From a bacterium (GTDB lineage Bacteria > Chloroflexota > Dehalococcoidia > Tepidiformales > Tepidiformaceae), in assembly GCA_945861295.1 (NCBI GenBank), contig CAMAUF010000115.1, positions 1 to 6,834 of the forward strand: a stretch of 6,834 bases of DNA. Direction: 5' to 3'. Each line of letters begins with the position of its first letter. Positions within the stretch are counted from its first letter, which is position 1. Positions 1 through 5,243 of this stretch are shown piece by piece. Below the pieces are notes generated by a model, which saw nothing but the letters and a program-made list of their open reading frames with translations, did no database searches and had not been told where the DNA came from. Both the position numbers and the translations under genes were made by a program.

Positions 1-56
1 ATGCGCGCCGTCAGGTCGGCACGCGATTCGCCAGACTGGACTCAACGCCACCTATC

Positions 57-104
57 TTACCACCGCGAGAGGTTGGTCTTGGCTTCGTGGACGGTCACTT
101 CCAT
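57..104 (-). pseudogene. Truncated Phd/YefM-type antitoxin (N-terminal stub)
   Basis: An ATG at 104 opens a 15-residue frame, MEVTVHEAKTNLSRW, closed by TAA at 57-59. The string V-x-V-H-E-A-K-T-x-L-S-R is the hallmark beginning of Phd/YefM antitoxins. Intact members continue with a Leu-rich helix and run to roughly 75-90 residues, forming a DNA-binding dimer whose C-terminal tail blocks a toxin. Here the frame breaks where that helix should start (Trp then stop), and none of the three frames in the remaining 56 nt to the window edge restores an obvious antitoxin sequence. It lies 28 nt downstream of the CoA-binding gene on the same strand. It is most simply a relic of a toxin-antitoxin pair broken by a frameshift or rearrangement. 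A sequencing error or a downstream restart outside the window cannot be excluded. There is no canonical Shine-Dalgarno at usual spacing. Confidence 0.55.
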
Positions 105-110
105 GCCCTG

Positions 111-140
111 ATCATCGTCCAGCGAAACGCGGTTAGTCAA
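111..140 (-). promoter_or_regulatory. Possible sigma70-like promoter for the antitoxin stub, leaderless geometry
   Basis: On the minus strand TTGACT (140-135, 5 of 6 to the -35 consensus) is followed after 18 nt by GATGAT (116-111, 4 of 6 to the -10 consensus). Only CAGGGC separates the -10 from the ATG at 104, so transcription would begin at or next to the start codon, giving a leaderless message. The -35 overlaps the stop codon of the CoA-binding gene. The match is moderate and could be chance. Confidence 0.28.
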
Positions 141-555
141 GATTAGCCAACCGTTTACGGCGCGCCGCACGGTGCTCGACCATCGTGCAGCGATCCTGCG
201 CGATCGCGAGCCCCGCGGCCGCGGCGCGCGCGAGGCCGGCGTTGTTCGTGATGCCCTGCTGCAGCCAGATCGCGCCCGCTTTCGCCGCAATGGCATCGTC
301 GATGACCGCGTCCGTCTGCTCGGAGCGCACGAACACGTCGACCAAGTCGACCGGCTCCGGGATGTCTTGGACGCGACGATAGCTCTTCTCGCCGAGCACT
401 TCGTCCGCCCACTGCTGGAGGGGGACCGGGATGACGCGGTAGCCAGCCGCTTGGAGGTACTCGGCGATCTGATAGGCGGTCCGATGCTGGCGGTCGTCGA
501 GGCCGACGACGGCAATCGTTTTTGCGGCGATGAGGCGTTCCAGGGCAGTGTCCAC
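133..555 (-). CDS. CoA-binding domain protein (YccU family)
   Basis: A 140-residue single-domain Rossmann protein matching the full length of the YccU/CoA_binding_2 family, related to the CoA-binding domain of succinyl-CoA synthetase. Its biochemical role is not established. Visible family landmarks are the nucleotide loop IAVVGL (14-19), the strand VIPV (41-44), VLGEKSY (53-59), DIPEPVDLVDVF (64-75), the IWLQQGITN segment (96-104) and DRCTMVEH near the C terminus (121-128, with the conserved Cys123). The start is GTG at 555. It is preceded by AGGAG about 8 nt upstream inside the last codons of the membrane gene, whose TAA ends 2 nt before, so translation is probably coupled. Several usually conserved ligand-loop residues differ: D20 where Ser is usual, Q23 where Pro is usual, and PVPL at 43-46 where PVNP or PVSP is usual. 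Ligand use may therefore be altered. Family assignment is secure, function is not. Confidence 0.9.
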   Translation of the reverse strand: MDTALERLIAAKTIAVVGLDDRQHRTAYQIAEYLQAAGYRVIPVPLQQWADEVLGEKSYRRVQDIPEPVDLVDVFVRSEQTDAVIDDAIAAKAGAIWLQQGITNNAGLARAAAAGLAIAQDRCTMVEHRAARRKRLANLD

Positions 556-557
556 GG

Positions 558-1289
558 TTATCTCCTCTTGCGGGGCTTTGGGCGTGTCGGGCCAGGCGCG
601 GCAGCTGCAGGCGCCGGCGCGACTGCGACAGGTTCGAGCGTGTCGGCGTCGACTTCGACCAGCTCCCAGCCCTCCGGGATGCGGACTTCGACGCCGACCA
701 GCGCGGCGATGGCGTTGCCGACGGCGAGCGTGCGGTCCATGCCGTCCTCTTGGCCGTAGGCCGGGACGGGCACCTGGGCGACCTTCACGCGCTTGCCGTT
801 CTTCTTGACGATGGTGAGCGCGAATTGGCGCAGGTCGTCGGCTTGGTCGTGCCAGCGGTCTGTTTCGCCGCCTTCGATGGTGATTTCCAGGTAATCGACC
901 TTCTGGAAGGGGACGAGCTCCTTGGTGCCGATGCCCATGCCGAGGTAGCCCTGCTGCCACATGGCCGAGTTCTTGGCGCGGTCGACGATGACATCTGCCC
1001 CCGCGACCGCGCTGACGAGGCCCATCACGCAGATCGGGACCAGAAAGAGCAGTATCAGGAGCGCGCCAACGAGCAGCCAGAGCGGGGCCGAACCATCGCC
1101 CGCCGCGATCAGCGCGATCACCCCGGCCGCAAAGCACAAACCCAGGAGCGGCAGCCAGACCGTCGCCCGCGCGCTGCGGATCTGCACCTTATCCTCTGAA
1201 AGGGTAGCGATGGAACGATGGAGCAGCACTTGGCGCTTGCCATCGCGGCGGGGCGTGAAGACCCGGCTGGGGACAGGAAGTTCGGCCAT
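558..1289 (-). CDS. Two-TM membrane protein of unknown function
   Basis: 243 residues from an ATG at 1289. I do not recognise a named family. Residues 1-42 are polar. Two hydrophobic segments follow at about 43-63 and 69-93, separated by a short GDGSAP loop, which implies a hairpin with both termini on the same (probably cytoplasmic) side. Residues about 98-190 form a soluble domain rich in alternating beta-type sequence (VIVDRAKNSAMWQQG, LVPFQKVDYLEITIEG, FALTIVKKNGKRVKV). This resembles the beta-sandwich, PH-like parts of small bacterial membrane proteins; that is an impression, not a demonstrated homology. The C terminus is an Ala/Pro-rich linker ending in the basic PKPRKRR. Those last codons also supply the ribosome-binding site of the next gene. 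No clear Shine-Dalgarno precedes the ATG. The gene starts 29 nt after the phosphatase stop, and the three genes probably form one transcript. Confidence 0.8.
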   Translation of the reverse strand: MAELPVPSRVFTPRRDGKRQVLLHRSIATLSEDKVQIRSARATVWLPLLGLCFAAGVIALIAAGDGSAPLWLLVGALLILLFLVPICVMGLVSAVAGADVIVDRAKNSAMWQQGYLGMGIGTKELVPFQKVDYLEITIEGGETDRWHDQADDLRQFALTIVKKNGKRVKVAQVPVPAYGQEDGMDRTLAVGNAIAALVGVEVRIPEGWELVEVDADTLEPVAVAPAPAAAAPGPTRPKPRKRR

Positions 1290-1318
1290 CCGGCTCTAGG
1301 GTACGCCGTCGCGGCCGG

Positions 1319-1930
1319 TTATGCGCCGGGGGCGCGGCCGGCCATCGCTGTACCGATGCCGCTGACCTGCGCGGCGCTCAGGTGGCCCGTGTCGACGGCC
1401 TTGAGCAGTTGGAAGCGGCCACTACCCAGGCTGACGCTCGTAATCGAGCAGTTCGCCATGGGGATGGGGACGACACGGTCGTCGCCCAGTGCTTCGCCGA
1501 TAATCACGCCGATCGCGATGTAGTGGGAGACGATGACGAGGTCAGCATCTGCAGCGGCAGCGGCGAGGCCAAATTCGCGCACCGTCTCGATCACGCGACG
1601 CCGCCAGGCTTGGAGGTGGGCAGGCTGATCGGCCCAAAGGCCAGCCATGAACGGACCAATCATCGAGCGGCGCTGCTCCGCCGCCATGGCTGGGTCGAAG
1701 ACTTCGGCGACCTCTTCGCGGATCAGCGGTTCAAGCCCGAGCGCTGCGGCGGTCGGCGCGGCCGTTTCCCTCGTCCGGCGGAGGGGCGAAACCAGCAGAA
1801 TCTTGGCGGAAAGCCCGGCCAGCGCCTTGGCGGTCGCGGCGGCCTGCTCGTGGCCAAGTGGTGCGAGGCCGGGATCGAGGTCCTCTGCGCCGGCCAGCGC
1901 GAGGCCATGACGGATGAGGTAGATGGACAA
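1319..1930 (-). CDS. Histidine phosphatase family protein (SixA/phosphoglycerate mutase-like)
   Basis: With a TTG start at 1930 the product is 203 residues and begins MSIYLIRHG, placing the catalytic RHG (R7-H8-G9) at the very N terminus as is usual for the family. H8 would be the phosphorylated histidine. SPLRRTRETA (48-57) carries the second catalytic-pocket Arg, E73 or E76 is the likely acid, and the second His is H136 in VSHYIAIG (134-141), with Tyr where many members have Gly. The family dephosphorylates diverse substrates: phosphoproteins (SixA), small sugar or nucleotide phosphates, and cofactor precursors. Nothing here fixes the substrate. TTG is preferred because it gives the canonical N terminus and has GGGG about 8 nt upstream. 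In-frame ATGs at 1993 and 2050 would add 21 or 40 unrelated residues; the 2050 one overlaps the SDR start. There is no in-frame GTG between 1993 and 1930. It heads the minus-strand operon. Confidence 0.88.
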   Translation of the reverse strand: MSIYLIRHGLALAGAEDLDPGLAPLGHEQAAATAKALAGLSAKILLVSPLRRTRETAAPTAAALGLEPLIREEVAEVFDPAMAAEQRRSMIGPFMAGLWADQPAHLQAWRRRVIETVREFGLAAAAADADLVIVSHYIAIGVIIGEALGDDRVVPIPMANCSITSVSLGSGRFQLLKAVDTGHLSAAQVSGIGTAMAGRAPGA

Positions 1931-2003
1931 GTGCGTTACCCCGAAGCGATCGGCCCAGCCTGATGGGCGCGCGCCGACATTGGTTCTGGGCATCGTACGC
2001 TGC

Positions 2004-2023
2004 GGCGGGTTAACCTTCCCGCC
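2004..2023. promoter_or_regulatory. Inverted repeat in the phosphatase/SDR divergent gap
   Basis: GGCGGG (2004-2009) and CCCGCC (2018-2023) form a perfect 6-bp inverted repeat around an 8-nt centre. The left arm overlaps the palindrome GGTTAACC (2008-2015). It lies 25 nt upstream of the SDR ATG and between two divergent genes, a position suited to an operator or a 5'-leader hairpin. There is no U-tract. In GC-rich DNA such a short repeat may be chance. Confidence 0.25.
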
Positions 2024-2048
2024 AAACCTTTCTCGCGGAGCGAAGCCC

Positions 2049-2813
2049 ATGCCCTACCACGCCAACCCGACCCCCGATGGCTCGAAGCCGATTGCCGTCG
2101 TCACCGGCGCCAGCTCTGGCATCGGCGAGGCAACGGCCCGGCAGCTTGCCGAAGCTGGCTACCGCCTCGTCCTCGGCGCGCGCCGCCTCGACCGGATCAC
2201 GGCGCTGGCGGCCGAGCTTGGCGGTGAGGCCTGCCATCTCGACGTCACCCAGCGCGCCAGCGTGGACGCCTTCGCGGCGCGCTTGCCGAAGCTCAACGTG
2301 CTCGTCAACAACGCTGGCGGCGCCCTCGGCATGGAACCGGTGGCCCAGTCCGTCGATGAAAACTGGCGGACCATGTGGGAGACCAACGTCCTCGGGTTGA
2401 TGATGATGACGCGGGCCTGCCTGCCGGCGCTCGAAGCCTCCGGGGCTGGGCACATCATCAACGTCGGCTCGATCGCCGGGCTGGAGTCGTACCCGAATGG
2501 CGCCGGCTACACCACGGCGAAGCACAGCGTCGTTGTGATCACTGAGACACTGCGGGTCGAACTGCTCGGCAAGCCGATCCGGATCACGGAAGTCGACCCG
2601 GGCATGGTCGAAACGGAGTTTTCGGTCGTCCGCTTCGGCGGCGACGTGGACCGCGCGAAGAACGTCTACCGCGGCCTGACGCCGCTGGTCGCGGGCGATA
2701 TCGCCGACATCATCGCCTGGGCGGTGACGCGTCCGCCGCACGTCAACATCGACCACCTGCGGGTGACGCCCCTCGCGCAGGCGACGGCGACGCTCGCGCA
2801 CCGGGTGGGGTAA
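2049..2813 (+). CDS. Short-chain dehydrogenase/reductase (YdfG/3-hydroxy acid dehydrogenase-like)
   Basis: 254 residues from an ATG at 2049 with GGAG 8 nt upstream; typical classical SDR length (about 250). Motifs in order are the cofactor loop TGASSGIG (19-26), ARR at 44-46, whose two Args after the second strand suggest NADP(H) preference, D65 of the LDV adenine-contact motif, NNAG (87-90), N113 of the tetrad in TNVLG, catalytic S141 in NVGSIAG, and Y154-x3-K158 (YTTAK). PG at 184-185 and the following VETEF match the substrate-loop region. Several stretches (NNAGGALGMEP, HIINVGSIAG, TEFSVVRFGGD, PPHVNI) recall E. coli YdfG, which oxidises serine, threonine and 3-hydroxy acids at the beta-hydroxyl with NADP. 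That makes a small hydroxy acid or aldehyde the likeliest substrate. This is from memory of the family, not an alignment. It diverges from the phosphatase and is followed 49 nt later by the Uma2 gene. Confidence 0.93.
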   Translation: MPYHANPTPDGSKPIAVVTGASSGIGEATARQLAEAGYRLVLGARRLDRITALAAELGGEACHLDVTQRASVDAFAARLPKLNVLVNNAGGALGMEPVAQSVDENWRTMWETNVLGLMMMTRACLPALEASGAGHIINVGSIAGLESYPNGAGYTTAKHSVVVITETLRVELLGKPIRITEVDPGMVETEFSVVRFGGDVDRAKNVYRGLTPLVAGDIADIIAWAVTRPPHVNIDHLRVTPLAQATATLAHRVG

Positions 2814-2862
2814 CCGTCACCCCGCGCGGCGCTGATGTAAACTCGAAGCAGGAGCAGAGACG

Positions 2863-3435
2863 ATGGCAGCAGCGGCAGCCACCTTGGAGAAGGCCCAGTT
2901 CACGCCCGAGCAGGTTGACGCTTGGGACGACGGCGTCGCCTATGAAGTCGATGAACACGGGAGGTTGATAGAACGAAATATGGGTGCAGAAGCGGACTTC
3001 GTAGCTGGGACGATCCACTCTGCCGTTTCGCACACGGCGAACACGAACCGGACGGGCTTCGTTTTCGGCGGGGGAGTAGGCCTCAAGATCTTCCCGGGGC
3101 GGCCGAGACGCATGCCCCGCGGCGATGTCGTGTACATCTCCCGCCGGCGTCTGCCGCGCATCCCGCGAGGGCTCATCACCGCCCCTCCGGAGTTGATCAT
3201 CGAAGTTGTTTCTCCGGGCGATACCGCAGAAGAACTCAACGCCAAGGCGCATGAATACCTCGCTGGCGGCGTCGACCTCGTCTGGGTGGTTTATCCCTCG
3301 ACCCGCACAGTGATGGTCTTCCGGGCTGACGGCACGGTCTCCGAATTCGGAGCGGAGGACACGATCACGGGCGAACACGCGTTCCCCGAGTTCAGCGCCA
3401 AGGTCGCCAGCTTCTTCGCCCTGATCGCGGAGTAG
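2863..3435 (+). CDS. Uma2-family (DUF820) PD-(D/E)XK nuclease
   Basis: 190 residues, the family's usual size, from an ATG at 2863 with GGAG (2851-2854) 8 nt upstream. Recognisable parts are an N-terminal region with acidic EVDEHGRLIE (28-37), GDVVYI (87-92) giving the first metal ligand D88, then PPELIIEVVSPGDT (108-121) giving E114-x-V as the acidic half of the motif. The helix containing K128 and YLAGGVDLVWVVYP (132-145) follows, a strongly typical Uma2 signature. Uma2 proteins have a restriction-endonuclease fold. Their cellular role is poorly defined, and they are abundant in multiple copies in Cyanobacteria and Chloroflexota. Many members have RPD at the first ligand; this one has RGD, but the Asp itself is retained, so an active site is plausible. 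No methylase, toxin or transposase partner is adjacent. The SDR upstream may share its transcript. Confidence 0.9.
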   Translation: MAAAAATLEKAQFTPEQVDAWDDGVAYEVDEHGRLIERNMGAEADFVAGTIHSAVSHTANTNRTGFVFGGGVGLKIFPGRPRRMPRGDVVYISRRRLPRIPRGLITAPPELIIEVVSPGDTAEELNAKAHEYLAGGVDLVWVVYPSTRTVMVFRADGTVSEFGAEDTITGEHAFPEFSAKVASFFALIAE

Positions 3436-3487
3436 CGCGCCAGCGGGGCTGCCCAGCCGGACTTCGAATGTCCATAGGCCTTGAGCA

Positions 3488-3533
3488 AGCGCCCGGAGCG
3501 TTGCGAAAGTGCTCGTCGGCGCGACCGGGCGCT
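3488..3533. terminator. Possible hairpin between convergent Uma2 and glycosyltransferase genes
   Basis: AGCGCCCGG (3488-3496) and CCGGGCGCT (3525-3533) are perfect 9-bp complements enclosing 28 nt. The right arm ends one base from the glycosyltransferase stop (TGA, 3537-3535) and the left arm is about 50 nt past the Uma2 stop. The location in a 99-nt convergent gap suits a bidirectional 3'-end structure, but the loop is long and neither side has a T-run. It is a candidate only. Confidence 0.28.
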
Positions 3534-3534
3534 G

Positions 3535-4500
3535 TCACGCCCCCGTCAGGGCGCGAAGGCGGCGGTCGATTTCGTCGAGTGCGGCGACGGGCGCGAAGGT
3601 TGCGCGGGCCCAGGCCGCGCCCTCGTCGTTCGCCATCAGGCGTCCCGCCCGTTGCTCGCCAATCAGCTGGCCTAGCGCCGCCGAGACTTGGTTGAAGCCG
3701 CTCGCCCGAATGGTGTGCGGCATCGTATGGGTGAAGATCACGTGCCGGCCACGCGAAAGCGCTTCCACCACCGTAAACGGGACGCCGTCGTGACTCGTGA
3801 GGCGCACATAGACCGAGATCGCTGGCCAAAGGGCGGTGAGGTCCGTCCAGCCTGGGGTCGCGAGGTTCGGCGGCGGGGGGCCCGGCAGCGTCTCCGCGGG
3901 CGACGGCACCAGCGTGAACGCTACGTCCGGGAAGGCGGCCGGGAGGCGGATCAGCGTCTCCATGTCGAATACCTCACGGTCGAAGGCGTCGACCGGCAGA
4001 TAGAGCAGGACGTGCGGCTCATCGGGTAACGGCAGCGGCGCCGGCGCAAGCCCAGGGATCGGCAGCGGCACGTACTCGGCACGTATCCCCATCGCGGCCA
4101 ATTCTTCGACGAGCCATCCCGCGTCCGTCCAATGCGTGGGCCGGTCGACGACACGCGACGCTAGGCGGCCCAGCCGATGCTCCTCTTGCGCGATGAGGAC
4201 GTCGGTGCCTACCCAGTGGATGACAACGGGCTTGCGGAGGAAGCGCATCATGATGTCCTGCGGCGAGCCGCGCTCGGCGCGACTGCCGATGAGGTAGACG
4301 AGGTCGGCCGCGGCCACCATGCGGGCGACGCGCGCCCAGGCGCGGAGGTCGCGCGCCGGGTGCGGGACGAATCGCGCCCGCCAGCCGCGCCCGCGAAGTT
4401 GGGATTCGAGCATGGCGCCGAAGTACGGCAACCCGAGGATCAGGACGCGCTTGCCCGGAAAAGCGCCCGGAGCGTCGGGGCCACCACGGGGCGGCGTCAC
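3535..4500 (-). CDS. GT-B fold glycosyltransferase (GT4-like)
   Basis: 321 residues starting at GTG 4500, which overlaps the acyltransferase stop as GTGA, so translation is probably coupled. An N-terminal Rossmann strand VLILGLPYFG (19-28) is followed by a DLVYLIGSRAERG element (66-78) and KPVVIHWVGTDVL (90-102), typical of the acceptor domain of GT-B enzymes. The C-terminal donor domain has VLLYLP (164-169), a PDVAFTLV strand (191-198) and VYVRLTSHDGVPFTVVEAL (230-248). In the last, D238 and E246 occupy the spacing of the E-x7-E motif of retaining GT4 enzymes, with Asp replacing the first Glu. It probably transfers a sugar from a nucleotide-sugar donor to a surface polysaccharide or lipid; donor and acceptor cannot be read from sequence. 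No membrane segments are evident, so it is cytoplasmic or peripheral. At 321 residues it is a little short for GT4 (usually 350-400). Confidence 0.82.
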   Translation of the reverse strand: MTPPRGGPDAPGAFPGKRVLILGLPYFGAMLESQLRGRGWRARFVPHPARDLRAWARVARMVAAADLVYLIGSRAERGSPQDIMMRFLRKPVVIHWVGTDVLIAQEEHRLGRLASRVVDRPTHWTDAGWLVEELAAMGIRAEYVPLPIPGLAPAPLPLPDEPHVLLYLPVDAFDREVFDMETLIRLPAAFPDVAFTLVPSPAETLPGPPPPNLATPGWTDLTALWPAISVYVRLTSHDGVPFTVVEALSRGRHVIFTHTMPHTIRASGFNQVSAALGQLIGEQRAGRLMANDEGAAWARATFAPVAALDEIDRRLRALTGA

Positions 4501-5093
4501 CGCCGGCCCTCGCGAGAACGGGCGATCAGCGGCCCTGACGGTGGCGTCACGACGCCCGACCCGGCGCCAACATCGCTGCCGACGAGCGCACGCGGGCCGA
4601 CCTTCGCCCCGGCCCCAACGGTGACGCCGGGCAAGAGCGTGACATCGGCCGCGAGAGACGCGCCGGGCCCGACGATCACTGGCGCGACGCGCAGCGGGCG
4701 AACCGCGTCCGCCGACCAGTTGCCGCCTCCCGTATGCGTGACGAGCGTGCAGCGCATGTCCAAAGTGGCATTATCTCCGATCGTGACAGAGTCCGTGAGG
4801 TCGAGATGGAGGTCGGGGCCAAGCCGGACGCGGGCGCCAATGACGAGGTTCACAAAGCCACCGCTGGCGTTGGCGATGTGGATCGGCCCAGCGATCGAGC
4901 AGCCGCGGCCCACGGCCGCGCCATGCGCGCGAAGGAGACCGGCGTGTCCGCTGGTCATCGTGCGGAGTTCCATCGCCACGCCCTCGATTCCATGGCGGCG
5001 ATAGCGCTGGCTTCGGCGCGCACGGCCCAGGGCACGGCGTAAGGTCCGAGCGAACCGGCTCAGTTGCGGCTTGATTTCGTCCAATCCGGTCAT
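4497..5093 (-). CDS. Hexapeptide-repeat (left-handed beta-helix) acyltransferase, WbbJ/maltose acetyltransferase-like
   Basis: 198 residues from an ATG at 5093 with GGAGAG (5105-5100) six nt upstream. Residues 1-55 are basic and helical-looking. From about 60 the sequence shows imperfect [LIV]-G-x-x-x-x hexads: VGRGCSI (61-67), VIGARVRLG (84-92), VTIGDNATLD (103-112), VIVGPGASLAADVTLLPGVTVGAGAKVGPRALVGSDVG (139-176 region). These are the turns of a left-handed beta helix. H120 in VTHTGG (118-123) is positioned like the catalytic His of the acetyltransferase subgroup. Enzymes of this fold form trimers and move acetyl or other acyl groups from acyl-CoA (or acyl-ACP) to sugars or amino sugars. 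Together with the coupled glycosyltransferase it points to O-acyl modification of a surface glycan; this is inference from context. The frame is open further upstream, but the added residues are not family-like and the Shine-Dalgarno favours 5093. Confidence 0.85.
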   Translation of the reverse strand: MTGLDEIKPQLSRFARTLRRALGRARRSQRYRRHGIEGVAMELRTMTSGHAGLLRAHGAAVGRGCSIAGPIHIANASGGFVNLVIGARVRLGPDLHLDLTDSVTIGDNATLDMRCTLVTHTGGGNWSADAVRPLRVAPVIVGPGASLAADVTLLPGVTVGAGAKVGPRALVGSDVGAGSGVVTPPSGPLIARSREGRR

Positions 5094-5243
5094 TGTAGAC
5101 TCTCCGGCCAGGCCAACGAGGCCGTAAACTGTGCGTAAACAATGTACGGATGAGGGATTCCAAACGAAAGGCGGCTTGTGCGGACATGCCAGCGAACCTA
5201 CCCTCAGGCTAACGGTCATCTTTCGTGCACGTGTGAGGGATTC
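5094..5243. promoter_or_regulatory. Divergent control region with two sets of direct repeats
   Basis: This 150-nt gap must hold the promoters of both the acyltransferase (minus) and the secreted-protein pair (plus). It contains GTAAAC at 5124-5129 and again at 5135-5140, an 11-bp period, about one helical turn. It also contains TGAGGGATTC at 5151-5160 and again at 5234-5243, the second forming the ribosome-binding region of the secreted gene. Next to the acyltransferase Shine-Dalgarno there are closely spaced GGCC blocks (5111-5123) able to form a small stem. I could not pick a convincing -35/-10 pair on either strand. Confidence 0.45.

Noticed and set aside
105..515. Minus-strand frame leading into the antitoxin stub
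   Set aside because: Upstream of 104 it is a low-complexity Ser/Arg/Pro shadow of the CoA-binding gene; only the last 15 residues look like a protein family.
556..1137. Upstream in-frame extension of the CoA-binding gene to 1137 (minus)
   Set aside because: The extra 194 residues are Arg/Gly/Pro-rich out-of-frame reading of the membrane protein gene. The GTG at 555 has a good Shine-Dalgarno and gives the exact family length.
172..1199. Plus-strand open frames opposite the CoA-binding and membrane genes
   Set aside because: They are antisense shadows caused by high third-position GC. They have no domains and no ribosome-binding sites.
1382..1963. Plus-strand 193-residue frame opposite the phosphatase
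   Set aside because: Antisense to the RHG-motif phosphatase, Arg/Gly-rich, and no recognisable family.
1923..2048. N-terminal extension of the SDR to 1923
   Set aside because: It adds 42 unrelated residues and lacks a good ribosome-binding site; ATG 2049 has GGAG and places TGASSGIG at the usual distance.
2010..2801. 263-residue minus-strand frame opposite the SDR
   Set aside because: Exact antisense of a gene with full SDR motifs; Arg/Asp/His-rich composition typical of a shadow.
2803..2830. GGGGT/ACCCC hairpin around the SDR stop as a terminator
   Set aside because: Short stem overlapping the last codons, no T-run, and only 49 nt to a co-directional gene.
3534..4550. 19-nt inverted near-repeat (17 of 19 identical) at 3534-3552 and 4532-4550 flanking the glycosyltransferase
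   Set aside because: Such a match is expected to occur about once by chance in 7 kb of GC-rich DNA, and similar GTGACGCC strings recur at 2763, 4500 and 6177. There is no target-site duplication, so it is not treated as a mobile cassette.
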